A stretch of 19,387 nt of DNA from Nephromyces sp. MM_2019. Its lineage: Eukaryota; Apicomplexa; Aconoidasida; Nephromycida. This document shows, piece after piece, positions 1 to 9,345 of the stretch. The notes beneath the pieces were generated by a model. That model was not told the origin of the DNA. It saw only the letters and a list, made by a program, of their open reading frames with translations, and made no database searches. The stretch is from positions 1 to 19,387 of the forward strand of contig JADHZB010001588.1 of assembly GCA_015657535.1 (NCBI GenBank), in the 5' to 3' direction. Each line of letters starts with the position of its first letter. Within the stretch, counting starts at the first letter, position 1. A program made the position numbers and the translations under genes.

Positions 1-10
1 ACACACAAAC

Positions 11-3000
11 CTCTTCAAGGATTGCTTCTCACTCAGCATAGTTTCCACCTGATCCTTCCTTACTGCCAGTGAGATATACACACGGTTCCCTAGAAATTTG
101 AAACCCACATCTTCATCATCTCCTTCAAAGAAGGAAGCTTCTCTGGTGGAAAGACTATCAGATTTTTGCTTTCCTCTAGAGAGGCAATTATCCAGCCGTT
201 GAGAGCTCATCTTTGCCTCAAAAGCAGATTCTTCATCTAATGCCTAAGTAGAAACATCAAGAGTGAGAAGACGTCAGTTTCTTTGAAGAAGAGGAAGGAG
301 AGGGAGAATAGGATGAAGCAGAAGAGAGGAGACCAAGTAGAACAAAGAGAGGATAGAGGGGGAGGAGAAGAGGGAGATGAAGAGAGTAGCAGAGGAAAGA
401 TGAGAGATGAAGAAAGCAAAGAAGAAAACGAAGAAGAAGCACAATAAGAGGAAGAAGATGAAGGGATAGAAGAAGGGAAAAAAAAGCATCATATGCGAAA
501 TATGAAAAATCTAAAGTGTACGTACACCCCTAAGAAGTTTAAGGATAAACGCGCAGCATTATGAAGTAGGCGGATACACATGAACAGAGAGAGTGAACAC
601 GGAAACTACAAGGTTTCATAACACACAAAAAAACGCAGCCAATATGATCATCGTACATATCTAAGCTATTACCTACACGCACACGAAAACACTGCTCATG
701 CGTCATTTTTCAAAGAAACACACACTAATCAAACTTCAATTTCCACACACAAAAACATGCACTGTTCAAACATCACAACGCACATACACACACACTACAC
801 AATATAACCCTCCCACACACACCTTCTTCACTGAAGCCACCTCTTTAAACTTCACAAATGCTATTCCAGTAGGAATATCTTGAATCTTCGATCTGCAAAT
901 CTTCGTATACACAACATCTCCATACCTCCTCTTCACAGCCTCTAAAAGATCTTCTTCTGAAGCTCCATAAGGCACATTCCTCAGTATCACAGTCTTTCCC
1001 TCATCAACATCTTCAGAACGCCTTCCTTTCGGCTATTCAAGCAGAAAAGTGAGACAAAAATCTCGTGAAATGAAGAAGTAAAAGTTTGCGTGTATGTGTG
1101 AGAGGTGTATGTACACCCCAAGGGGTGGGATATATACCTTCAATATGGTAAACTGGCAACAGAGGTGTATGTACAGCATAAAAATGTCATTTGAGCTAGG
1201 GCAGGGTGATGATTTTATTGCAAGCAGTGAAATTTTCGCTCAAGAAGCAGGCGTAAGATAGGGGCTTCATACACACCAGCTTGAGAGAGAGTACGAGAAA
1301 CGTCCACATATGGGCACACACGTGGGCAAAGACACGAATGGGCAAACAAAACACACACCAACACACGTCAACACACACCAATACACACTAACACACATCA
1401 ATACACATCAACACACACACCGATAAACATATCCATACCAAAATTTTCGCTAATACAGACATAGCGATAAAGTTAAGCCTTACTTGGTGGGTAGATCCTG
1501 CATCTTCAACTGCTTTCCGCAGCTTTGATAGGCTGGAAGCACCAACAGATGGCAGCAACGAAGTTGCGTCAATGGTAGACTTTTCACTGGTCTCCCATTG
1601 AGGCTGACCAGTGAAAGATTCCCCAAGTTTAGCGGCTTTCGCTGATTTAGTATCTGCTTCCTCTGTGTGTGCATCCTCTTCTTCATCAGCTTCATCTTCA
1701 TCAGCTTCATCTTCATCAGCTTCATCTTCATCAGCTTCATCTTCATCAGCTTCTTCTTCATCAGCTTCATCTTCATCAGCTTCATCTTCATCAGCTTCAT
1801 CTTCATCAGCTTCTTCTTCATCAGCTTCTTCTTCATCAGCTTCATCTTCATCAGCTTCTTCTTCATCAGCTTCTTCTTCATCAGCTTCATCTTCATCAGC
1901 TTCTTCATCTCCTTTACGTTTGAAGCTGATCAAAGGCTTCTTCTTTGTGTTTCTGTTGGAAAGCAGCTTTTCCTTGTTTACTCCATCAGAAAGAGTTTGG
2001 GATGAAGCGCTTTCAGTAGCCTGAAACTGCTTATACACACGAGAATCAACTGCCCAATCAATAGCCATAGGACGTCCTGAACAAGAAAGGGGGTTTGTGG
2101 GAGGCTTTTGGGGGGTTTTTGAGGTCAGGGGGCTATACGGTAGATATGAGTGCTTAGAGGTATGAGCTTAGGCAGGCTATTCGAAATTTTCAATGCTTTT
2201 CTATCTAGACTATGCAAGTGTGTACTCCAGGTTAGTATGTGTGTGTATTCCAAGTACACAGGTGTGTGCCCCACGTGTGTGTGTACGTACTTCAAGTATG
2301 TGTGTGTGCACCCTAAATACGTGTGTGTGCACTCCAAGTACGTGTGTGTGTGTGTGTTTTTGACTCACCATGAATAGTGTGGCCATTTAACTCCTTTAAA
2401 GCCTTTTCTGCTGATTCAAGAGAAGAGAACTGAATGAAACCAAAGCCTCTATTAGGAGCTTTAGCCTCGGAGCCCGCCTTCTTGGGTAAGGAGACCTTGA
2501 GGAAGCAGACACACACAAAGCAGCATATTCGCACGTACAAGCTAAGACTAGCGCTACTAGCACCAAATTACAAAGTATCTGCCTTAAAGTTAGCTCAGTG
2601 CACACACACAGCCACACACGCAAAGAAGCACACTCGTCACCAACTCAAATAAGTACACACAGAAGCACACACACACACACACCAACACGCTCACACAGAG
2701 AACAATGCACTCACGCACACACACATTAAAAAAAACGCACACACCTCCCGAATTTCGCCAAATTTAGCAAACACAGGCTGCAACTCTTCTTTCGTCAAGC
2801 GAATTGGAAGGTTACGAACGACTAGACGGCCTGACTTCGAAGTAGAGAAAGCCTTCAACAGGGCCATGGACTCCACAACAATAGGCCGAGGGTCTGAAGA
2901 TGAGGAGTTGAAGAGCTCAGGATCTATAAGCTTCCCATTCCACAGAGAAATCGCTCTTGAAGCTGCTTTTGCCGAAGATAACTCGACATTCCAGCTTGAA

Positions 3001-5149
3001 AACAGCGAATCTTCATCCAAAACGTATGCAGAAGAAGAGGATGAAAGCTTATCTGAAGGGTTTCTCGTCAACTTAAGGATTTCAGGGGGAGTTTCATTCT
3101 CAGGTAGGAGCCTCAGGAGCTGTAATAGAGGGAGTGGAGGTGTGGGTGTGGGTGTGTAGGAGTGTAGTTGTGCCGGTGTGTGGGTGCATGTCCGGGTGCT
3201 GGCGTGTGGGTATGTGGGTGGGTATGTGTATGTGTGTGTGAGAAAGTGGTTTAGCGGGCATGCGTGTGTGTGTGGGAGTAGGTTAATGGTGTGGGTATGT
3301 GTAATTATGCATGTGCGTGGATTTGGGTGTGCGTATGCCTGTGTGTACCAGCGTAGATGACAGCTTTTGTGCCTGAGAAAGTGCGAGTGCTTCTTTGAGT
3401 GTATCTTCGTGTGTGTGTCGTCCAATCTGCATGTATATACACTCAAGCATATGCTCATGTTTGCTAGCTTGCTCTCTAAAACATACAGGTATGTGATGAA
3501 GTCCACGTATGCTCCTTTATATATTCTAGCTCATTTTAGAGGGTATGAGCACGATTTGCGGGTGTATATGCAATGTGTGTTCCAATTTTCATACGCTTGT
3601 GTGCGAATACCTTCTTATGAAGATTAGCGAAGAAGCATGTGAGTCACTACAATCCTGCTACAGAAGCTTAGAAGAAAATACAACACACAAACACAAACCT
3701 GTATGTGGACACATACAAATGTGTGTGTACACACACAAGCATGCACACACACAAGCATGCACACACACAAGCATGCACACACACACATACAGCAAAAACT
3801 ATACCAATTTCTCCAGCGCAACGGCCCGTGTAAGCCTTGAAGGGATATTACTTATCCGCACACACTGACTAGCCGAAGAAAACCTCTGTAAGCAGCAAGC
3901 ACACACACAGATTCATGCGAGGGCACACCAACACAAAAATAAGCAAGCACACACAAGCAGATACAAAGATAAGCACTTAAAAATATGCGTACACACCAAT
4001 CCACATCAAAACAAGCAGCATCGAACATGAATCATCCCATACACTCAAGTATGCATGCACCATCCCACATACAGAATAACACACACACACATTACCCAAT
4101 ACACTGCAACACACACCATCATACATGAACTATCCTATATACTCAAGCACATACAAACTAACACAAGCACACACACACACACACAGCACACCATAACTCG
4201 TATATTCGACTGAAGTTTTGTACAAACAGACACTTACAGCTGGTAGAAGAGACGTGTGTGTGCCCCTCTCCGTAGAATCTCCTTCATCGACTGCAGTAGG
4301 GAGGCTTTTCTTGTTGCTAGCATCATTCACCTCACCTCGTGTGCGTGAAGTAGTTTTGTCAGACGCTAGTTCTACCTGTAGTTTCCTCGATCTAAACTCT
4401 GTATTGTTCAGATCATACACACACTTCTCTGCAGCGTATCCTGAGAGAAACATAGAAAGGATAAGCGATGAAGAAAGCTTTATCAAGTAGGAGAAGCATA
4501 CACACTATTTCTGCGACACACATCACTTACATGACACACACCATATATGTCACACACTCCCAGAACAATACACACAGCAACACACACAGCAACACACACA
4601 CCAGCACACATCAGCAAGCACCCACACACACACAAGCTTACTGGTTGTAAATTGAGCGAATCCATAGCCCTTACTCCGCCCAGATTTTGAAGCAGCAGCT
4701 GAAGAAGCTAGAGAAGAGAGAGTAGATAATGAGGAAGCTTGAAGATGATGAGGTGTGTTAGGAGCAGATGCTGTTCTTACTATAAAACACTGTTTGATCT
4801 CGCCGTAATCACACAGCATTTCTCTCAAAGCTTCATCATTCAGATCATATGGCAGATTCCTCACAAACACCGAGAAAAACTTCTTTCCTGAAGGCAAGAG
4901 ATGAAGAAGCAAAATAGCGATCAGACGGAGAGCACACTCTAATATATAAACACACAGAGATATAACCACACGCATACAGATATAAGTACACACACACGCA
5001 GAGGGGCACACCCACACGCACATATATAACCATAGACACACCACCGCACTCTCATCGTCTTCATCATAAAGTTGGTGCAAGAAGAAAATCTTCTTCTTCT
5101 TTCAAATTCTACGCCAAAAAAGCGATAAATTTTCAGACTTTCCCACCAT
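11..5149 (-). CDS. NOP4: NOP4/RBM28-like multi-RRM nucleolar protein, 3'-truncated by window edge
   Basis: Spliced RNA-binding protein of the Nop4/RBM28 family, which in yeast and animals is nucleolar and needed for 60S subunit (27S pre-rRNA) maturation. Exons in transcript order: 5149-5113, 4887-4642, 4440-4238, 3885-3805, 3119-2745, 2495-2369, 2076-1484, 1032-823, 243-11. All phases agree, giving about 701 residues before the edge. RRM1: RNP2 VFVRNL (about 19-24), GEIKQCFIV, RNP1 KGYGFAQF (85-92). RRM2: LVVRNL (288-293), RGFGFIQF (330-337), ending GRPMAIDWAVD, the signature I associate with this family. An acidic repeat (416-490) follows, then RRM3 (DEGKTVILRNV near 564, TGIAFVKF near 609) ending LAVRKDQVE. 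The order RRM1, RRM2, acidic linker, RRM3 matches RBM28; RRM4 would lie off the left edge. Exon 1 (12 codons, ATG at 5149) is the least certain part. The exon 4/5 junction was chosen because it keeps the frame. Family assignment is firm; some junctions are inferred. Confidence 0.85.
250..490 (-). other. Long polypyrimidine tract before an acceptor of the NOP4-like gene
   Basis: Read on the minus strand, this is about 240 bases of nearly pure C/T ending just before the inferred acceptor CTTAG at 248-244. It makes up over a third of the 579-base intron 822-244. On the plus strand it is purine-rich and opens a Lys/Glu/Arg-rich frame (about 245-447), which I regard as antisense noise. It is much longer than the pyrimidine tracts of the other introns. 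Confidence 0.6.
516..593. repeat. Dispersed module, copy A (palindrome plus GCATTATGAAGTAG)
   Basis: Begins with the perfect palindrome GTGTACGTACAC (516-527) followed by CCC. About 40 bases on come AAACGC and the 14-mer GCATTATGAAGTAG (556-569), then CAGAGAGA (about 585). The same ordered blocks recur at 10223-10309. It lies within an intron of the NOP4-like gene. Confidence 0.6.
1676..1900 (-). repeat. Fifteen-unit 15-bp coding repeat (acidic ADEDE/ADEEE tract)
   Basis: Fifteen tandem 15-bp units inside exon 7 of the NOP4/RBM28-like gene. They translate to ADEDE or ADEEE with no interruption. The units differ almost only at one codon (GAT or GAA). Unit length is a multiple of three, so copy-number change keeps the frame. 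On the plus strand it appears as alternating TCA/TCT-rich triplets that are open in several frames, which creates Ser-, Phe/Ile- and Lys/Met-rich shadow frames. RBM28 proteins normally have an acidic linker at this place between RRM2 and RRM3, so the position is expected. The regularity is not. Confidence 0.93.
2216..2362. repeat. Degenerate tandem repeat (TGTGTGCACTCCAAGTACG-like units)
   Basis: Five or six imperfect units of about 20-29 bases, with cores such as GTATTCCAAGTACAC, GTACTTCAAGTATG, GCACCCTAAATACG and GCACTCCAAGTACG joined by short GT runs. It occupies most of the intron 2368-2077 of the NOP4-like gene, immediately inside its donor. Non-coding. Confidence 0.7.
3729..3786. repeat. 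16-bp tandem repeat (ACACACACAAGCATGC)
   Basis: Three copies of a 16-bp unit; AAGCATGC recurs at 3737, 3753 and 3769. It lies in the large intron 3804-3120 of the NOP4-like gene, close to the donor. Confidence 0.85.
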
Positions 5150-5460
5150 TTATCAGTAGTAACAGCAGAATTTCCTGAAAAGTTTCTTCCTCTTCATCTA
5201 CATAAATTTCTGTTGAAAAGGCGTTTCCTCTGCTTACATCTATGAGTGAAACACAAACTATTTAGTATCACCTCTTATATTAAAAATCGTTTATTTCACG
5301 CATTTCTACGCCTTTCCTTGCAACTTCTGCAAGTATACGATGTTTCAATGCTTTGATCGCCTTAAATCTTTAGAATTTGACGAATTTCAGGTTTTTATTC
5401 ATTATTTATGCATAGAAATAGGCAAATAAATGTAAATCTCAATATTTAACGAGATGAAGA
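5150..5460. promoter_or_regulatory. AT-richer, repeat-free 5' flank of the NOP4-like gene
   Basis: About 310 bases with almost no CA/GT repeat, in sharp contrast to both sides. It lies directly upstream of the proposed ATG at 5149 of the NOP4-like gene. On the minus strand it also contains AATAAA (complement of 5394-5399), which could be a poly(A) signal for the reading frame ending at 5495. I infer that it combines the 3' flank of one gene with the promoter of the next. No specific promoter element is recognised. Confidence 0.4.
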
Positions 5461-5494
5461 AGAGGAAGAAGAAGAAGAAGAAGATCAAGAAACA

Positions 5495-5878
5495 TCAACA
5501 AGAAGAATATGAAGAAACATCAACAAGCAGATGAAAGCACACACACTCCCTCTTCATCTTCATCCACATCGAAGCGCATATACCGTTATTATCCTGCATT
5601 TCATCCTCTCTCCTTCCTCTTCTAGAAAATCTCCTTCCACCGTCTTTTCCTCCCAGAAAACTCTCTTTTTCCTCATTTTTTCCGCTGAGATATCCCCTTC
5701 CTCTGCGATTATCTAAACTTCCTCCATAACGACGAATTTGTGCAGAAGAGGAAGAAGCATAGAATCCCCTCCTCTTCAGGCCACCTCTAAAGCCTCCTTC
5801 AGTCCTTCTACCTTTTCCAAAGCCTCTCCTAGCATCAACACCCCTAAAGCTCCTTGTGCGTGAAGACGTTTCCCGCAT
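5495..5878 (-). CDS. Arg/Gly/Phe-rich (RGG/GAR-like) protein or exon
   Basis: An open frame of 127 codons from an ATG at 5878 to a TGA at 5495. Its first 100 residues are rich in Arg and Gly with interspersed Phe/Tyr: RRGFGKG, GGFRGG, KRRGFY, RRYGG, RRGRGYLSG, GGRRFSRRGRRE. This resembles the GAR domains of nucleolar RNA-binding proteins such as fibrillarin or Gar1, but no catalytic or folded domain is visible. Arg uses CGG, CGC, CGT, AGG and AGA, and Gly uses all four codons, which favours selection on the protein over a simple purine repeat. The last 25 residues look non-coding; a donor may lie near 5590 (GGTATATG) or at GTGTGTGTGC near 5540. An acceptor just upstream (minus CTGTAG near 5900) would make it an internal exon. 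A plus-strand gene using this as a pyrimidine tract is the main alternative. Confidence 0.45.
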   Translation of the reverse strand: MRETSSRTRSFRGVDARRGFGKGRRTEGGFRGGLKRRGFYASSSSAQIRRYGGSLDNRRGRGYLSGKNEEKESFLGGKDGGRRFSRRGRREDEMQDNNGICASMWMKMKRECVCFHLLVDVSSYSSC

Positions 5879-6287
5879 TTCGTTTGAAGATGATGATTCT
5901 ACAGCTTATATTGATGATGAGGGTGGATTGGCTGCTAGGGAGTTTTATATTTGTGTGTGCTGGTGTGTCTGTGCTGGTGTGTCTGTGCTGGTGTGTGTGA
6001 TGGTGTGTGTATGTTGGTATGTGTCTGTTGGTGTGTGTGTGTATTAAGATGGTGTGTGTGATGTGTGTGTGTGTTAAGATGGTGTCTGTGATGTGTGTGA
6101 TAGTGTGTTGGTACGCGTAGTGTGGCTTGCGTCATGGTGTTGATGTGTGTATGATAGCGCGAGTTATAGTCCTATTTCGGTGTCTGCGCTTTGAGCGAAG
6201 TGGGCCACATGTTAGTCTTCAGGGCATGCTCGATGGTTTTCGTTTAGTGTGTGTGTGTGTGTGCGCGTCGGTGGGTGGGGAGTGCGG

Positions 6288-6338
<51 letters not shown>

Positions 6339-6803
6339 TGGGGGGAGTACGGTTTGCGCGTGTGCGTAGGGGAGGGAATAAGTGGTGTGTTGGAGAAGTT
6401 TGGTTAGTGTGTGTGGTATGCTGGGAGGTACGATAGTCTGTGGAGGTTTGGAGGGGGTGGGATGTGTGTTTGCTCATGCAGGCAGCAGCGTTTTGAAAGC
6501 TAGTGTGCGTAAGTAATATACAAATCAATGTGTGTGTGTGTGTGTGTATTAAGATGTGTGTGTTAACCAAGTTGTGCGTAAGGTAACATGTTTATATAAG
6601 CTAATGTCCACATATGCTAATGTGTGTGTGTCAACTGATGCACGTGTGTTAAGCTACGCATTGTATGCAGTCAAAAATTTATCTTCTCAGTTTAGAGGGG
6701 TATCTATTTGTGTGTTGTATGTCGGTAGTGTGTGTGGAGTAGGTTTGTAGCACGCGTGTCGCATCTGTGTTGTGTGTGCCATATTTCAAGTAGCTGTGTA
6801 GAG
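5879..6803. other. GT-rich repetitive region, no secure gene
   Basis: Plus strand dominated by GT-rich repeats. It includes an 18-bp tandem (GTGTGTCTGTGCTG, about 5956-6012) and a pure (GT)n run at 6291-6334. A plus-strand open segment (about 5856-5950, containing SFEDDDSTAYIDDEGG) runs into GTGTGTGC and could be an exon with a repeat-type donor. Small plus-strand islands with plausible acceptors (for example TTTGCTCATGCAG near 6480) are too short to judge. Confidence 0.4.
6291..6334. repeat. (GT)22 microsatellite
   Basis: An uninterrupted GT dinucleotide run of about 44 bases. Alternating purine-pyrimidine, so able to adopt Z-DNA in principle. Confidence 0.95.
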
Positions 6804-7752
6804 CTAATCGAACTGATGGAGATAGACAGCGTTAAGCTTCACAGGAGGCATCACCTTCGTGCTAAGCTTCAACCTATCTACTTCAGAAAAGGCTGCCACA
6901 TGGCCAACAACAGGCAGTGACGTACACACACACACACCCAAAAATGCACACACGCAGGAACCTATACGCACACACCTGCGGCTCTGCACCTAGTTGTAGC
7001 TACGCGCACACTAGCTGCCACGCACACACCTGCAGCCAAACAGACACTAGCGCCCCAATACTAGCACCCCCCCTCGCACACCAGCGTGCTACAGCACCAC
7101 TAGTGCACACACTAAAACCTACACGCACTACAAGCAGCAGCGGCGTCAGTATCTGCTGTATAATCGAGTACATTACCTGTGGCACAAGCATTGCCAGCCT
7201 TCTACAGACTAGGATAGATAAAGTAGATCTCACACACAGAGGAACATACCCAGACACGCGTCTAAACACGCATGCACACACACACGCAAACCCACGCACA
7301 AAAAAAGAGCACCCACACATCCAAACACAAGCCCAACCACACGCGCACACACACACGCACACACATGTACGCTCACATATACACGGAGGCACTGTGCTAA
7401 TTAGTGATACATAGCACTCTAGGCTAGTTCACTCTATATTTCTATTTTATCGGAATAGGTGCTGGCTCTTTTATACCCCTGTGTGTGTGTGTGTGTGTGT
7501 CTTTCGGCATGGCAGGTAGCTCATAAAGATAAGGGAAAACAAGCGAGCAACTCTGCTAGTGCGTATGTGAGTTAGCAGGCTAGTGATAGATTATTAGCAG
7601 TTTAGCTATACTGTGTGTTAACCGTTTTGTTGTTGCTCATTCGAAATGGCAAGCTAGTTAGTGTGTGTTGCACTCCCAAGGTGTGCTCGTTTACTTAAAC
7701 TGTGTGTGTGTAGGTGTAGATAGGTCAGAAAGGGGTCTTTCACCTTTGAATC

Positions 7753-7816
<64 letters not shown>

Positions 7817-8053
7817 CTACACTGATCGCAAAGGTGTGCTTCCTGACTTAACCTTTGTGTGTGCGTGCGCAGATAAGTTGCCAAGAGAGCTTCCACTTTT
7901 GTATTGCATGTGTGTCCTATTTTCCATAAGCTTGCAGACTTTGCACACACACATTTTACTCTAAAAAGGCTTTAGACTATACAACAGAGGCTTAACGTGT
8001 GTGTGCTTACTCTTGGATATAAGTTCGCAAGCAGTTTCCTCGGTTTGACTCAT
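6804..8053 (-). CDS. Possible unresolved multi-exon gene, unknown product
   Basis: I do not recognise this gene and the model is tentative. Possible first exon 8053-8011: ATG, MSQTEETACELISK, with a consensus-like donor A|GTAAGC. Possible internal exon 7060-7030 (YWGASVCLAA) ending CAG|GTGTGTG. It joins in phase to a last exon 6892-6804 reading AAFSEVDRLKLSTK then VMPPVKLNAVYLHQFD and TAG. The intervening sequence is GT-rich on the minus strand, like the introns of the secure genes. Other open segments at about 7130-7230 and 7440-7560 have plausible acceptors but I could not link them. The opposite strand of 6784-6921 is also open (ending RKGCHMANNRQ, TGA), so strand is uncertain. No homologue comes to mind. 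Confidence 0.22.
7670..7900. repeat. Duplicated ~75-bp unit flanking a (GT)30 run
   Basis: Two diverged copies, about 7670-7750 and 7824-7898, share AAGGTGTGCT, then ACTTAA, a GT run, AGATA and a CTTTTG-like end, at a spacing of 154 bases. Between them is an uninterrupted (GT)n run at 7754-7814, the longest pure dinucleotide run inside the window. Non-coding. Confidence 0.6.
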
Positions 8054-8450
8054 AGACAGCAGCTCTGTATGTGTACCTCCACTATATAGCAACAGCAGGG
8101 CTGCTACGCTTCAATTAGAAGTTTGTAGTGAGATTCGTTATTGAAAGCTAGAAACAGCTAGGATTCCCCTACAAGCATATCACACACACACATTAGCAAA
8201 GATACTAGCCAATTCACTAGCTCAAACCCAATAACACACACATGCAAACACATTACATTAGTTATTCAGGTATATGCGCACACACAAAAATGAACTCGCT
8301 CATGCGCACACCATATTCAATCCATACCAAAACACGGACACACACAGGCACATATACTTCATACGCAGTAAACGTATCATACACAGACACGCTACACAAT
8401 ACATCCACATACGCATGCACTAGACGCACATTGCATACACACCACACACA

Positions 8451-8595
8451 CTCACACGCACTTCACACACACTCACACGCACTTCACACACACTTTTCAC
8501 ACCAAATCTCACACACACTTTTCACACCAAATCTCACACACTTCACACACACTCACATGCACTTCACACACACTCTTCACACACACACACACATC
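8451..8595. repeat. Mixed CA minisatellite (21-bp and 25-bp units)
   Basis: Two copies of CTCACACGCACTTCACACAC-type 21-bp units, then two copies of a 25-bp unit with core TTTTCACACCAAATCTCAC, then a return to the first type. It produces a Thr/His-rich artefact frame on the plus strand. Confidence 0.85.
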
Positions 8596-9170
8596 GCACT
8601 GAAGAAGCAAACAAAAAATCCTTCAAAGAAGGGGTATTCGATTCCCACCACCAAAAACCAACCCCCGCAAGAACACACACTCTTAACCTCTCCCACAGAG
8701 CTATACGTGCACCTCTCTGTAAACCTCAAAGAACCCACAAAACCTACCCAAAACAACAATTTCCAATCAAGCACAGACCACACACACACATTCCTATACA
8801 TCAGTAGCGGTGTATGTACACCCCAAAAGGCAAAAACTCCACCCACCCACACCGCATACACAACTTCATCAGCCACTTGACTTTATTTAATCGTACAATA
8901 GAATTTTAGGACTAGCATCTTCATGTACACACACACATGGCTAAGAAGCCAAACCTTAACACTTTTGGCATACAAAATTAGCCTAAGGCTTGCTGCATAC
9001 GAAAGTGAAATAGCTTTATATAATGGCTGTGTGTTAAATAGCAAAATCAAGCACACTTCCAGCTTAAATACAGAAAAAAATGCTGAAACTCGAGCACACA
9101 AACAAAAGGCAGCATCCACTCTAAACAATAAAGACAGTCGTTTTATCCACAGTAAACCTTGAAGATAGCA

Positions 9171-9345
9171 GTGTATATACACTCGGGTGGGTGGGGAGGG
9201 TGGGTTTGTGTGCAAGAGGCGTGAAGCACACAGGGTTAATAAGGGGGGGTGTACGTACACTGAGTGCAGTGGCGGGAGGGGGAGATAGTGTGCGAGAGGG
9301 GTGAAGCACACAGCCTTGATGGTGGGGGTGCACATATACCGAGTG
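9171..9345. repeat. 80-bp tandem repeat with embedded palindromes
   Basis: Two full units plus a partial. GTGAAGCACACAG occurs at 9221 and 9301 (period 80), followed by a G-rich stretch and then a palindromic block: GTGTATATACAC at 9171, GTGTACGTACAC at 9249 and a diverged copy near 9330, each followed by a CTCGGG/CTGAGTG/CGAGTG-like flank. No coding signal. Confidence 0.8.

Noticed and set aside
245..447. Plus-strand Lys/Glu/Arg-rich frame resembling a charged C-terminal tail
   Set aside because: It is antisense to an intronic polypyrimidine tract immediately before a confirmed-phase acceptor of the NOP4-like gene.
1480..2024. Several open frames over the 15-bp repeat (Lys/Met-, Ser-, Phe/Ile- and Leu/His-rich)
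   Set aside because: All are other-frame readings of the acidic repeat; only the ADEDE frame joins in phase to RRM2 upstream and to the exon at 1032 downstream.
3611..3654. Possible 44-base exon of the NOP4-like gene (DCSDSHASSLIFIRR)
   Set aside because: Including it requires a weaker acceptor for the next exon; omitting it joins 3805 to 3119 in frame with a good CAG acceptor and a continuous helix-like sequence.
7468..7475. TATAAAAG on the minus strand as a TATA box
   Set aside because: A single short match in AT-containing sequence with no identifiable gene start at a proper distance; also inside the tentative minus-strand gene region.
8630..8650. GTATTCGATTCCC, resembling a tRNA T-arm
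   Set aside because: The flanking bases do not form the five-pair stem, and no acceptor stem or anticodon arm is found around it.
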